Position numbers and translations under genes: made by a program. A DNA stretch of 64,000 bases from an uncultured Alphaproteobacteria bacterium (GTDB taxonomy: Bacteria > Pseudomonadota > Alphaproteobacteria > HIMB59): the NCBI GenBank assembly GCA_902546975.1, contig CACCLU010000004.1, positions 25,134 to 89,133 of the forward strand. The letters run 5' to 3'. Shown here piece after piece: positions 1 to 9,084 of this stretch. Numbering within the stretch: the first letter of the stretch is position 1; every line of letters begins with the position of its first letter. The notes under the pieces were generated by a model that had not been told where the DNA came from, made no database searches, and saw only the letters and a program-made list of their open reading frames with translations.

Positions 1-691
1 TTAAAGATGAAGCAGCTTTAGATAATGGTGTTACATACTCTCTAGCACCTCCGCTTTTTTTTCCCAATCCACCAGGTAGTTGTACACTGTGTGTTGAGTC
101 AAAAATAATTGGATATCCAAATGTTTTCATCAAATGAATACCTTTAAAGTCATTTATTAAATAATTATATCCAAATGAATTTCCCCTTTCTGTTATTAAT
201 ATTTTTTTATTATTTTCACTTTCAATTTTATTTATGATATTTGAAACTTCTTTATGTGATAAAAACTGTCCTTTTTTAACATTTACAATCTTTTTTGTTT
301 GTGCAGCAGCTTTAATTAAATCTGTTTGTCTACATAAAAAAGCTGGAATTTGTATTACATCAAGAAATTCAGCCAACTTATCAACTTGAAAAGTCTCATG
401 AACGTCGGAAGTGATAGAAATTTTTAAATCTTTCTTGAGATTTTTTAATATATCTATCGATTTATCAAGGGAGATTTTATGACGTATTGTTTTATGAGAG
501 CTTCTATTAGCTTTATCAAAACTACATTTGAATACTAAATTAAACTTTTCTTTTTTTGCAAATTTAATAAGAGATTGAGCAACTTTTCTGACTAGTTTTT
601 CATTTTCTAACAAGCATGGGCCAGATATTAAAGTCAGCCTGTCAGTATCATTCTTAATAAGATTTTTAGATAATTGAACAGATTTAGGCAT
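1..691 (-). CDS. kdsA: 3-deoxy-D-manno-octulosonate 8-phosphate synthase (partial, 3' end missing)
   Basis: Condenses phosphoenolpyruvate with arabinose-5-phosphate to make KDO-8-phosphate, the precursor of the inner-core sugar of lipopolysaccharide; cytosolic. The window holds 230 codons from ATG at 691; the family is about 280 aa, so roughly 50 C-terminal residues lie beyond the left edge. Visible KDO8P-synthase motifs are GPC near residue 24, KCSFDKANRSS at 55-65, SDVHE at 95-99, QIPAFLCRQTDL at 114-125, KKGQFLS at 139-145, ERGNSFGY at 168-175 and DSTHSVQ at 198-204. The start overlaps the end of pyrG by 8 nt, so it is the last gene seen of a tpiA-secG-pyrG-kdsA operon. It fits with the lpx genes elsewhere in the window, which imply a lipid A/KDO outer membrane. 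Confidence 0.95.
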   Translation of the reverse strand, partial: MPKSVQLSKNLIKNDTDRLTLISGPCLLENEKLVRKVAQSLIKFAKKEKFNLVFKCSFDKANRSSHKTIRHKISLDKSIDILKNLKKDLKISITSDVHETFQVDKLAEFLDVIQIPAFLCRQTDLIKAAAQTKKIVNVKKGQFLSHKEVSNIINKIESENNKKILITERGNSFGYNYLINDFKGIHLMKTFGYPIIFDSTHSVQLPGGLGKKSGGAREYVTPLSKAASSL

Positions 692-2303
692 TTTTATTCA
701 TTAAACTATTTTTTATAAATGAGAAAAATATAGGGTGAGGCTTAAACGGTTTAGATTTCAGCTCAGGATGAAATTGAACACCGAGGAACCATTTATGATT
801 TTTATTTTCAATGATTTCTAATAATTTTTTATCTTTTGAAAAACCAGAAAAGACAAGACCTTTTTTTTCTATTGAAGATCTATATTTAGGATTTACTTCA
901 TACCTATGTCTATGTCTTTCGTGAATTAATTTTTTTTTATAAATTTTTGATGCTAAAGATTTATGTTTTATATAACAAGGATAAGAGCCCAATCTCATAG
1001 TAGCGCCTAAATCATTTTCTTTTGTTCTTGTTACCTTTTGATTTTTTTTACTCCATTCGGTCATTAAAGATATGACATTATTAGTATGCTTGCCAAATTC
1101 AGAACTACCTGTGTTTTTCATTTTCAAAACATTTTTAGTAAATTCAATAATAGATAATTGCATGCCCAAACATATTCCTAAGAATGGAATTTGATTTTCT
1201 CTAGCATACCTAATAGCTTCTATTTTCCCACTTATACCTCTATTACCAAACCCACCAGGTATAAGAATACCTGAAGCCTTAATTAATAATTCATCAACAT
1301 TTTTTTTGTTTATTGTCTCAGAGTCAATCCATTTGATTTTAACATTTACTTTATTGTGCACACCTGCATGATAAATAGCTTCATAGAGAGATTTATAACT
1401 ATCTTTTAAATGAACATATTTTCCAATTATAAATATATTTAGTTCCTCTTTTGCTCTTGACTCTAATACTTCAAAGTTTGTCCATTTTGAAAGATCTTTT
1501 TTCTTTGTAGATTTTATATTTAAATTTTTTATAACTAAGTCATCTAATTTGGATTTTGATAATAAAGAAGGAACTTGGTAAATGCTCCCTACATCATAGG
1601 ACGGAATAACAGCATTAGTTGGTACGTTACAAAACAAACTAATTTTTTGAATTTCTTCATACTTTATTTTTTTATTACTTCTACAAACAATTATATCAGG
1701 CTGAATTCCAGCATTTAAAAGCTCTTTAACAGAGTGCTGAGTGGGCTTTGTTTTAATTTCACCAGATGTTTCTATATATGGAAGTAAAGTTAAATGTATG
1801 AGGAGTGTGTCTAGCTGTCTTTCATTTTTAAATTGTCTTATGGCTTCCAAGAAAGGAAGACTTTCAATATCACCAACAGTGCCCCCTATCTCACAAATAA
1901 TAACATCATCCTTATTAGTTGATTTTTTTATCGAATTTTTAATTTCTTCAGTAACGTGAGGTATTACTTGTACTGTAGATCCTAAATATTCACCTTTTCT
2001 TTCCTTTGACAGTATAGTCGAGTAAATTTTACCCGATGAAATAGAGTCATTTTTAGAACATTTTATATCTGTAAACCTCTCATAATGGCCTAAGTCTAAA
2101 TCAGTCTCATAGCCGTCATCAGTGACATAAACTTCACCGTGTTGGTATGGACTCATTGTTCCAGGATCAACGTTTAAATACGGATCTAATTTTCTAATTT
2201 TTAGTTTAATGCCTCTAGATCTGAGGAGAGAGGCTAATGATGCAGTGACTATTCCCTTACCTAGCGATGAAACAACACCTCCGGTAACGAAAATTAATTT
2301 CAC
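684..2303 (-). CDS. pyrG: CTP synthase
   Basis: Aminates UTP to CTP using glutamine and ATP; the last step of pyrimidine nucleotide synthesis. 539 aa, close to the E. coli length (545). The N-terminal synthetase domain carries VTGGVVSSLGKG (6-17) and IGGTVGDIES (139-148). The C-terminal class I glutamine amidotransferase domain carries the nucleophile in GICLGMQ (Cys378) and VQFHPE near the end. The start is GTG at 2303, inside a GTGA overlap with the secG stop, which implies translational coupling. Order tpiA-secG-pyrG-kdsA is common in alphaproteobacteria. Confidence 0.97.
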   Translation of the reverse strand: MKLIFVTGGVVSSLGKGIVTASLASLLRSRGIKLKIRKLDPYLNVDPGTMSPYQHGEVYVTDDGYETDLDLGHYERFTDIKCSKNDSISSGKIYSTILSKERKGEYLGSTVQVIPHVTEEIKNSIKKSTNKDDVIICEIGGTVGDIESLPFLEAIRQFKNERQLDTLLIHLTLLPYIETSGEIKTKPTQHSVKELLNAGIQPDIIVCRSNKKIKYEEIQKISLFCNVPTNAVIPSYDVGSIYQVPSLLSKSKLDDLVIKNLNIKSTKKKDLSKWTNFEVLESRAKEELNIFIIGKYVHLKDSYKSLYEAIYHAGVHNKVNVKIKWIDSETINKKNVDELLIKASGILIPGGFGNRGISGKIEAIRYARENQIPFLGICLGMQLSIIEFTKNVLKMKNTGSSEFGKHTNNVISLMTEWSKKNQKVTRTKENDLGATMRLGSYPCYIKHKSLASKIYKKKLIHERHRHRYEVNPKYRSSIEKKGLVFSGFSKDKKLLEIIENKNHKWFLGVQFHPELKSKPFKPHPIFFSFIKNSLMNKNA

Positions 2304-2623
2304 TGATTAGGCACTTCTGGAATCATTTCCTCTATTGAATCGTCTAAAATAATTTCTTCTTGAATAGTCTCTAAATCAGTTGAAGATGAATATTGTTTTG
2401 TAATAATTGCGCCCATAAACAAACACCAAAATAAAAAACCAAATCCTAAAACATAAGTAATTTTAGTCATTCCTGAAAAAGAGGATTTATTTGCTGTCAT
2501 TCCACCTGTAAGAGATGTTTGAGTGCCTAGACCAAGACTTCCACCTTCGGTTTTCTGAAAAAGTATTATTAAAATGAGAACCACTCCAATAATTGCACTA
2601 ATAATTAAAAAAAGGTTTATCAT
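2300..2623 (-). CDS. secG: preprotein translocase subunit SecG
   Basis: Small accessory subunit of the SecYEG protein-conducting channel in the inner membrane. 107 aa with two membrane segments (about residues 3-22 and 52-74). The linker carries the SecG signature (LFQKTEGGSLGLG followed by a Gly/Thr-rich stretch). The acidic C-terminal tail (about 25 residues) is a little longer than in E. coli. It overlaps pyrG by 4 nt and lies 4 nt after tpiA, so it is cotranscribed with them. Confidence 0.92.
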   Translation of the reverse strand: MINLFLIISAIIGVVLILIILFQKTEGGSLGLGTQTSLTGGMTANKSSFSGMTKITYVLGFGFLFWCLFMGAIITKQYSSSTDLETIQEEIILDDSIEEMIPEVPNQ

Positions 2624-2627
2624 AAAG

Positions 2628-3338
2628 TTATTTAAAGTATTTAATAAACGAAGGTTTTGTTGAAGCAGAGCCTACCAAAACCCCATCTAATTTTTGTAAA
2701 CTTAAAATTTCTTTTATATTTGATAAATTTACGGAACCACCATATAAAATTTTTATTTTTTTAAAAGAATAATTTTTTAATATTTTAGTTAAAAAATGCG
2801 AAATATCATTAATTTCTGACATTTTTGGTGTTAATCCTGTGCCAATTGACCATAAAGGCTCATAAGCTAATATAACTTCATTATAAATATTCGATTTTTT
2901 GAAAATTTTATTTATTTGTTTTTTTAAAAAATTTTTAGTTTTTTTTGATTTATAAATATCTACAGGCTCTCCAATACAAACAATTGGTGTAATTTTGTTA
3001 TGCAGACAGAGATCAGTTTTTTTTTGAATAATCAAATCTGTCTCACCAAAATTAGACCTAACTTCTGAGTGACCAAGAATACAAAATTTAATCTTATTAC
3101 TAACTAAATCTTGAATATCGATAGACCCTGTAGATGCACCTTTCCCATGTAAATCCATATTTTGTGCTGCATAGATATTTTTTGGATATCTAGATTTGAG
3201 AGTTAGGTTATAAAAGTTATTAGGACTGGAAATAAGTTTGTATTTCTTTGTGCTTGGCAGTTTAGACACTACCTTTGATAAGTTCATACTTTCAGATATA
3301 TTTAAATATGATTTCCAATTAAATATTATATATTTCAT
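2628..3338 (-). CDS. tpiA: triosephosphate isomerase
   Basis: Interconverts dihydroxyacetone phosphate and glyceraldehyde-3-phosphate in glycolysis/gluconeogenesis. The start is placed at ATG 3338 because the product then begins seven residues before the NWK motif (Lys9), as in the family. A longer frame to 3419 would run into the divergent gene. The resulting 236 aa is slightly short against about 250. Catalytic residues are present: Lys9, His90 in GHSE, Glu160 in AYEPLWSIGTG, and YGGSV near the C terminus. It is the first gene of the minus-strand operon and shares a 31-bp spacer with the divergent ppiD-like gene. Confidence 0.95.
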   Translation of the reverse strand: MKYIIFNWKSYLNISESMNLSKVVSKLPSTKKYKLISSPNNFYNLTLKSRYPKNIYAAQNMDLHGKGASTGSIDIQDLVSNKIKFCILGHSEVRSNFGETDLIIQKKTDLCLHNKITPIVCIGEPVDIYKSKKTKNFLKKQINKIFKKSNIYNEVILAYEPLWSIGTGLTPKMSEINDISHFLTKILKNYSFKKIKILYGGSVNLSNIKEILSLQKLDGVLVGSASTKPSFIKYFK

Positions 3339-3369
3339 TAGATTAACTGATATCAAAATACTTACAAAA
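3339..3369. promoter_or_regulatory. 31-bp divergent spacer between tpiA and the ppiD-like gene
   Basis: This AT-rich 31-bp gap is the only non-coding sequence between two divergent operons. Both starts are constrained by protein homology (NWK of TpiA; membrane anchor of PpiD). Two full promoters cannot fit here, so the -35 elements, and probably part of the -10 elements, must lie inside the opposite genes. No single convincing hexamer pair can be chosen by eye. Confidence 0.35.
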
Positions 3370-4911
3370 ATGAAAACTAAAAAACTAATTGTTATAATAT
3401 TTAGTGCTGCACTAGGCATAAGTTTCCTATTTATTGGATTTGGATCCTATGTGGGTAAAAATTATGTTTTAAAAGTAGGAAACCAAAAAATATCAACATC
3501 TGAGTTTTCTAGAGCATATGAAAACTATAAATCAGAAAATGACCTTTCTAATTTATCAGAACAAGAGGAGTTATTTTCAAAAATTCAATTTACAAATGAA
3601 TATGTAAATGAACTAGTTTTTCTTAATTATTTAGATGAAAAAATTAGTATAAGTGAAAACTCCAAAAAAGTAGTTTTAAAAAAATCTCTTAATAATGATG
3701 AAATGTTTAGAAATCTCGATGAAGCATCACTTCAAAATTACTTAAAAGAAATTGAGGGAAATATTTATATTGATTTATTCAATGATAGCCTTGATGCGCA
3801 GGCATTAGTTAGTCACGAAATTAATCCAGATCTTCTGATTGAGAAGGAATTAAATATATATGAGATTAAGAATGACGATAATCTTCCCAATTATCAATTA
3901 GAGGAAGATTTTTACTCCAATTACGAATTATATGAAATATCAATAAATGAAATAAGTCTCAAAAATTATATTCAAGAAGAACTACTAACTGATGACGTTA
4001 TAAATGAATATTATGAGGCAAATATAAATAAATTTATTGAACCCAAAAATTATAGCTATGAACAAATTATTTTAGATAATATTTCAAATAAAAATTTTAA
4101 TGAGCTGAAACAGAGTGATGACTCTCAATTCAAATTATTCGAAAACGTTGATGAAAAATTAATTTTACCTCAAATACTTGAAGCATTAGAAAAACTTAGC
4201 ATAGGAGATGTGGGTAATAATATTAAAATTGGTGAAAAATACTTTTTTGTAAAACTTTTATCTCTTGAAGAAGAATATCAAAAGAAGTTAAAGGATGTTT
4301 ATGATGATGTAGTGACGACTTTAACTAAATTAGAAATAGAAAATTTTATAATATCAAATGATATTAAAAATTTAGATAGCTATATTACAAATCAAATTTT
4401 CTTTAGTAATTCATTTAATTTTTTAGAAAATATTCCTGATCAATACAGTTTCATTAACTTTAATCAATCATCTGGAGAAATAAAAAAAGATAATTTCCTA
4501 TTTCAATTTAGTGTTAAAAAAATATTTAAGGAAGATCTACCATTTGATTTCAAAGAAAAATTTCTAATTTCTTTTAGTAATTATAAAAAAAATACAGATA
4601 TTTCGCATAATGATGAATTGTTAAAAAAAGCAGGAACAGTAAAAGTCAACTATTTCACTGACTCTCTAACTATAAAAAATAATTTAATTGAGCCAGAGAT
4701 TTTAGAAAAAATAATTATTATTAAAAAAGATCAAAAATTAAAAGTAGTGTTGCCAAATGAAGTTATTTATTTAGATCTAAACTCACTTGGATCTATTGAC
4801 TCTTTAAATATAAAACAAAATATAGTGAATTTAATATACTCAAAAATTATTAAAGAAATAAAAGATACTCTAGATATAGAAGTTGATAACGAACAACTTT
4901 TACAACTTTAA
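3370..4911 (+). CDS. PpiD/SurA-like membrane-anchored periplasmic foldase with degenerate PPIase domain
   Basis: The protein probably assists folding of secreted and outer-membrane proteins. The start is ATG 3370, giving 513 aa (E. coli PpiD is 623). Residues about 5-27 form a single membrane anchor followed directly by the SurA_N_3-type pattern (VGNQKISTSEFSRAYENYK), as in PpiD. A parvulin-like stretch follows near residues 215-310 (PKNYSYEQI... GDVGNNIKIGEKYFFVKL), but the usual parvulin active-site pattern is hard to find, so isomerase activity is doubtful. The position next to tpiA and before trpE matches many alphaproteobacteria, where this gene is annotated as SurA N-terminal or peptidylprolyl isomerase. 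Family assignment is good; catalytic function is not shown. Confidence 0.75.
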   Translation: MKTKKLIVIIFSAALGISFLFIGFGSYVGKNYVLKVGNQKISTSEFSRAYENYKSENDLSNLSEQEELFSKIQFTNEYVNELVFLNYLDEKISISENSKKVVLKKSLNNDEMFRNLDEASLQNYLKEIEGNIYIDLFNDSLDAQALVSHEINPDLLIEKELNIYEIKNDDNLPNYQLEEDFYSNYELYEISINEISLKNYIQEELLTDDVINEYYEANINKFIEPKNYSYEQIILDNISNKNFNELKQSDDSQFKLFENVDEKLILPQILEALEKLSIGDVGNNIKIGEKYFFVKLLSLEEEYQKKLKDVYDDVVTTLTKLEIENFIISNDIKNLDSYITNQIFFSNSFNFLENIPDQYSFINFNQSSGEIKKDNFLFQFSVKKIFKEDLPFDFKEKFLISFSNYKKNTDISHNDELLKKAGTVKVNYFTDSLTIKNNLIEPEILEKIIIIKKDQKLKVVLPNEVIYLDLNSLGSIDSLNIKQNIVNLIYSKIIKEIKDTLDIEVDNEQLLQL

Positions 4912-4912
4912 T

Positions 4913-6301
4913 ATGTATGTTCACGGTAAAAAAGTTTTTCTAGATACTGAAAATACTATTACAATTTATAATAAACTTGCAAATAAATTCAAAGATGTCT
5001 CCATTTTAGAGTCAGTCATTGGGGGTGATAATAAAGGAAGATACTCTATTATTCTTTTTAATATATTACAAAATGTTGAAATTTTTCATAATTATGTGCT
5101 TATAAATAATCAAAAGAAAAAAATTAAATCACCGGACTCATTTATAAGGGACATTTATAAAAATTTAAAAATTAAAACTATATATGATGAGAATATACCT
5201 CTACCAATATTTATCGGTAATGTATCATTTGATTTATGTAAATTTACCCTTCCAAAATTAATTTATAAGCCTGATAAGAATGAAATTGGAATACCACTGG
5301 CACACTTTGTAAAACCTAGAAATCTAATAATAATTGATAATGTGCTTAATGAGACACATTTAATTGAAGTTTCAAATATCAAGAAAAATCCAGTAAAATC
5401 AATTAAAAAATTAGAAAAAATACTTAAAGAACCTTTTTCCAAAAATAAAAAATTAAATTTCAGTAAACTTAAAAAATTTAAAAACCATATTAAGAAAAAG
5501 GAATTTATTAAAAGAATTAAGGAAATTAAAAAAGATATTAAAGTTGGTGAAATATTTCAAGCTGTTCTTTCTCAAAGATTTTCAAATGACTATTTAATTG
5601 ATCCATTTAATTTTTATAGAGCATTAAGATCAATTAATCCCTCACCTTATCTTGTATTTTTAAACCTAAAAAACTATCAAATTATCTGCTCTAGTCCTGA
5701 GACTATGATTAAAGTAAAAAATAAAGAAATCACACTTAGACCTATTGCCGGAACTAGAAGAAGGGGTAAAAATGAGATTGAAGATAATAATTTAAAAAAT
5801 GAATTACTTAAGGATAAAAAAGAACTAGCTGAACATTTAATGCTAGTTGATTTAGGTAGAAATGATGTTGGTCAAATTTCAAAAAACAATACTGTAAAAG
5901 TAACTGAACAAAATATAATAGAGTATTATTCCCATGTAATGCATATAGTCAGTAATGTTACGGGAGAATTAAAAAATAATTTAACACCTATAGATGTTCT
6001 CTTTGCTGGCTTGCCAGCAGGGACTGTTTCTGGAGCACCTAAAATTAGAGCATTAGAAATATTAGAAAAACATGAAGAAATTAATAGGGAATTTTATTCA
6101 GGTTCAGTTTTTTATTTAGATGCAAATGGAGATATGGATAGTTGTATTAATCTTAGAACTGCAATGATTAAAAATAAAAAAATATATGCACAAAGTGGAG
6201 CGGGTATTGTTTTTGACAGCATACCTGAAAATGAACATAGTGAGTGTATCAATAAGGCTAGTGCTTTATTTGAAGCTTACAATTTAGCTCATAAAATATA
6301 A
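4913..6301 (+). CDS. trpE: anthranilate synthase component I
   Basis: Makes anthranilate from chorismate with ammonia supplied by TrpG; first committed step to tryptophan. ATG 4913 lies one base after the ppiD-like stop and gives 462 aa; a TTG at 4883 inside the upstream gene is less likely. Chorismate-binding motifs are clear: GEIFQAVLSQR, NPSPYLVFL, SSPETM, RPIAGTRRRG, EHLMLVDLGRNDVG, GLPAGTVSGAPKIRA and YAQSGAGIVFDSIPENEH. It is a separate subunit, not fused to TrpG. The gene runs into trpG with a TAATG overlap. trpA, trpB and trpF are not in the window; in alphaproteobacteria they usually form a separate trpFBA cluster. Confidence 0.96.
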   Translation: MYVHGKKVFLDTENTITIYNKLANKFKDVSILESVIGGDNKGRYSIILFNILQNVEIFHNYVLINNQKKKIKSPDSFIRDIYKNLKIKTIYDENIPLPIFIGNVSFDLCKFTLPKLIYKPDKNEIGIPLAHFVKPRNLIIIDNVLNETHLIEVSNIKKNPVKSIKKLEKILKEPFSKNKKLNFSKLKKFKNHIKKKEFIKRIKEIKKDIKVGEIFQAVLSQRFSNDYLIDPFNFYRALRSINPSPYLVFLNLKNYQIICSSPETMIKVKNKEITLRPIAGTRRRGKNEIEDNNLKNELLKDKKELAEHLMLVDLGRNDVGQISKNNTVKVTEQNIIEYYSHVMHIVSNVTGELKNNLTPIDVLFAGLPAGTVSGAPKIRALEILEKHEEINREFYSGSVFYLDANGDMDSCINLRTAMIKNKKIYAQSGAGIVFDSIPENEHSECINKASALFEAYNLAHKI

Positions 6302-6870
6302 TGATAACCCTCATAGATAATTACGATAGCTTCACATATAATTTGTATCATTGTTTGAGTAAAAGAGATCAAGTTTTGGTTATTAAAAATGACTTGATTT
6401 TAAAAAATATTGATAAAATTATTAATAGCAAAGGTGTTGTAATATCACCTGGACCAAGTAATCCATTTAATGCAGGAGAATGTCTTGAATTAGTCCATCA
6501 AATATACTCATTTATTCCAATATTAGGTGTTTGTTTAGGTCATCAAATTTTAGGAGTCTATTTTGGAGCTAAAATAGACACATTAAGTACACCAATGCAT
6601 GGGAAAGTATCGAATTTAAAAAAAATAAATGAATGTAAAATATATAAAAATATTGATAAAAAATTCTGTGCAACTAGGTATCACTCTCTATACCTAAATA
6701 AAAATAATTTTCCTAAAAATTTAAAAATAACAAGCATTTCAGAAGATGATAAAATTATAATGAGTTTTAAACATGAATTATTTTCTATTTATGGAGTGCA
6801 ATATCATCCTGAAAGTATCGAAACACTTGTGGGTTCAAAGATTTTAGAAAATTTTATGGATTGTATATGA
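6301..6870 (+). CDS. trpG: anthranilate synthase component II (glutamine amidotransferase)
   Basis: Releases ammonia from glutamine for TrpE. 189 aa, the normal length for the free subunit. It is a class I amidotransferase with IDNYDSFTYNL at the N terminus, the oxyanion segment SPGPSNP (49-55), the nucleophile in GVCLGHQ (Cys78) and the His-Glu pair in VQYHPES. In some bacteria this subunit is shared with para-aminobenzoate synthase (PabA); a second role is possible but cannot be judged here. Translationally coupled on both sides (TAATG with trpE, ATGA with trpD). Confidence 0.95.
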   Translation: MITLIDNYDSFTYNLYHCLSKRDQVLVIKNDLILKNIDKIINSKGVVISPGPSNPFNAGECLELVHQIYSFIPILGVCLGHQILGVYFGAKIDTLSTPMHGKVSNLKKINECKIYKNIDKKFCATRYHSLYLNKNNFPKNLKITSISEDDKIIMSFKHELFSIYGVQYHPESIETLVGSKILENFMDCI

Positions 6871-7850
6871 AATTTAAAATAGATGATTTAATAACTAAAA
6901 GGAATATTGAATATGCAATTAAGTATTTATTTGACTCAGATAATATTTCTCATCAAGCAATTATTATTCATCAACTAAATAAATTAATAAATAATAGCGA
7001 TATACTTTTATCTCTAAGAAAATTTATTTTTAAAAATTCTAATAAAATAAAACAATATCCTAATTCTTTGGACACATGCGGGACTGGAGGTGATGGGTTT
7101 AAGACATTAAATATATCAACAACAGTTGCTATATTGTTATCATCTGTTGAAATTCCAATTGCAAAACATGGTAATCGTGCTGCTAGCTCATTAAGTGGCT
7201 CTTCAGATATTATTTCTGAATTGAACATATCTAGTGAAAAAGATTCAAAGAAAATAATTAATAAAATAACAAATGATAAATTTGTCTATTTAAATGCACC
7301 TTTTTTTTATCCAAATCTAAGTAAAGTTGGAGAAGTAAGAAAAAAATTAGGTATAAAAACGATATTTAATTATATGGGCCCCACATTAAATCCATTGGGC
7401 GCAAAATATCAAATATTAGGTACAGTGAATAAAAACTCAGCAGAAATTATGTTAAAAATACTATCTAAAATTAATAATAAAAATTCTACAATTTTTTTCT
7501 CAGATGATGGATTAGACGAAATAAGTATATTTGCTCCAACAAATTTTTATTTTAAAAGAGGAATAAATATCACAAAAAAGAGGATATCTCATACTAAATA
7601 TAAAAAGTACCTTTCATCTAGATTAAATTTTAAGGATATTAAAGGAAATACTCCCTCTTATAACGCAAACAGGCTGATTGAGTTATTTCAAGGAAAAAAA
7701 GATAGTTACAGAGATATAACTATTATTAATTCTATTTATGCTATGCAAACAATAAAACCCACTTATAAATTTGATGAATGCTATGATATATTAACTAATT
7801 CTCTTGATACGTCTAAGGCTCTAAATCATTTGAACAATATTAAAAAGTAA
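6867..7850 (+). CDS. trpD: anthranilate phosphoribosyltransferase
   Basis: Transfers phosphoribosyl from PRPP to anthranilate. ATG 6867 overlaps the trpG stop (ATGA) and gives 327 aa; a TTG two codons upstream is less likely. The glycine-rich PRPP site DTCGTGGDG is at about residues 70-78, followed by NISTTVA, KHGNRAASSLSGSSD and the anthranilate-site segment VRKKLGIKTIFNYMGPTLNP. The family normally has S-rich variants of GNRSVSS and FNLLGPLTNP; here they are modestly diverged. trpC follows with a TAATG overlap. Confidence 0.95.
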   Translation: MKFKIDDLITKRNIEYAIKYLFDSDNISHQAIIIHQLNKLINNSDILLSLRKFIFKNSNKIKQYPNSLDTCGTGGDGFKTLNISTTVAILLSSVEIPIAKHGNRAASSLSGSSDIISELNISSEKDSKKIINKITNDKFVYLNAPFFYPNLSKVGEVRKKLGIKTIFNYMGPTLNPLGAKYQILGTVNKNSAEIMLKILSKINNKNSTIFFSDDGLDEISIFAPTNFYFKRGINITKKRISHTKYKKYLSSRLNFKDIKGNTPSYNANRLIELFQGKKDSYRDITIINSIYAMQTIKPTYKFDECYDILTNSLDTSKALNHLNNIKK

Positions 7851-8620
7851 TGAATATTTTAGATAAAATAGTTCTAGAAAAAATTAACCATACAGAATAT
7901 TTAAGTCAAAAAATAAATAAAAAAAAGAATTTTAAATATAAAAAGTCAAAATACTTTCTTAGTGCAATAGAAAGCAATATACATATTAATAAAAATGCTC
8001 TTATAGCTGAATTTAAAAGATATAGCCCTTCAGTAAAAAATTTTAATAAAATAAAGTATATTCAGGATATTCTCGAACAATATCATAAATCAAAATGTTG
8101 TTGTATATCCATCTTAACCGACAAAAATTTTGGTGGAAGTTTAAATGATATAACGATAGCAAGAAAAATTACTGATAAACCTATTATAAGAAAAGATTTT
8201 ATAATTAATGAAACACAAGTATTTGAAACTAAAGAATTTGGTGCAGATGCTGTATTATTAATTGCAAAAATTTTATCTAAATCAAATATAAAAAAATTAT
8301 ATGATTTGGCAATTGATATTGGTTTAGATGTATTAATAGAGATTGAAAATATTTCTGAAGCAACGAAAATTGAGGGTATAGATGCAAAATTGATCGGAAT
8401 CAATAATAGAAATCTTAAAGAACAAAAGATTGATATAAATAAATCTATAAAGCTATCTAAAATATTAAAAAATAAAATTATAATTAGCGAAAGTGGAGTT
8501 ACAGTTTCAAATATAAAAAAAATTAAAAAAGAAAGTGTAATATCTTCTTTTTTAATAGGCGGTAGTATTTTAAAAAATGATAATAAAATTAAATATATTA
8601 ATAGATTATACGAGGCTTAA
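7850..8620 (+). CDS. trpC: indole-3-glycerol phosphate synthase
   Basis: Closes the indole ring from CdRP to give indole-3-glycerol phosphate. 256 aa, a single TIM-barrel domain without a TrpF fusion. Motifs include the catalytic lysine segment LIAEFKRYSPS, SILTDKNFGGS, the second lysine in IIRKDFI, the glutamate strand ADAVLLIA, LIGINNRNL and IISESGV. It is joined to trpD and moaC by one-base TAATG overlaps. Confidence 0.96.
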   Translation: MNILDKIVLEKINHTEYLSQKINKKKNFKYKKSKYFLSAIESNIHINKNALIAEFKRYSPSVKNFNKIKYIQDILEQYHKSKCCCISILTDKNFGGSLNDITIARKITDKPIIRKDFIINETQVFETKEFGADAVLLIAKILSKSNIKKLYDLAIDIGLDVLIEIENISEATKIEGIDAKLIGINNRNLKEQKIDINKSIKLSKILKNKIIISESGVTVSNIKKIKKESVISSFLIGGSILKNDNKIKYINRLYEA

Positions 8621-9084
8621 TGAGTTTATCACACTTCAATAAAAAAAATAAAAATATTGAAATGGTTGATATATCAAAAAAAAATAAAACAAAAAGATAT
8701 GCAGAGGCAAGATCTTTAATAGAAATTGACAAAAAACTTTATTCAATAATTAAAGGTGATAAAGAATTAAAAAATAATTTATTTAACACTGCCAAAATTG
8801 CAGGTATCTATGCTGCAAAGAATACTTCACACCAGATACCTTTAACACACAATATACCAATAGATTATGTTTCTTTGTCCCTTAATTTAAGAGATGAGGA
8901 ATATATAGAAATTAAAAGTGTTGTGAAATCAAACTACTCAACAGGATTAGAAATAGAAGCCTTAAATTCTGTTTCGTGTGCCTCTATTACAACTTTTGAT
9001 ATGCTTAAATCTTATAAAAAAAAGATAACTATTAAGAAAATCGAAATAATAAAAAAAAGAGGAGGTAAAAATAATATTGGATGA
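8620..9084 (+). CDS. moaC: cyclic pyranopterin monophosphate synthase
   Basis: Converts the MoaA product into cyclic pyranopterin monophosphate in molybdenum-cofactor synthesis. 154 aa, family length. It begins with the signature SLSHF...MVDISKKNKTKRYAEA, contains IAGIYAAKNTS followed by a His-bearing PLTHNIP segment, the GLEIEALNSVS..TTFDMLKS block, and ends with the IIKKRGGK tail typical of MoaC. The trpC-moaC-moeA order is conserved in alphaproteobacteria. Its last codons contain the Shine-Dalgarno sequence of moeA. Confidence 0.93.
   Translation: MSLSHFNKKNKNIEMVDISKKNKTKRYAEARSLIEIDKKLYSIIKGDKELKNNLFNTAKIAGIYAAKNTSHQIPLTHNIPIDYVSLSLNLRDEEYIEIKSVVKSNYSTGLEIEALNSVSCASITTFDMLKSYKKKITIKKIEIIKKRGGKNNIG
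9058..9066 (+). promoter_or_regulatory. Shine-Dalgarno sequence deciding the moeA TTG start
   Basis: The run AGAGGAGGT at the end of moaC is a near-perfect anti-16S match. It ends about 10 nt before TTG 9077. It sets the moeA reading frame even though no ATG is in frame nearby. Confidence 0.6.

Noticed and set aside
3238..3369. Longer start of the ppiD-like gene
   Set aside because: The extension lies inside tpiA and precedes a good membrane anchor that starts at ATG 3370.
3339..3419. Longer TpiA start
   Set aside because: It would add 27 hydrophobic residues before the NWK motif and overlap the opposite ppiD-like gene.
4883..4912. TTG start for trpE inside the upstream gene
   Set aside because: An ATG directly after the upstream stop gives the normal layout; the extra ten residues have no homology seen by eye.
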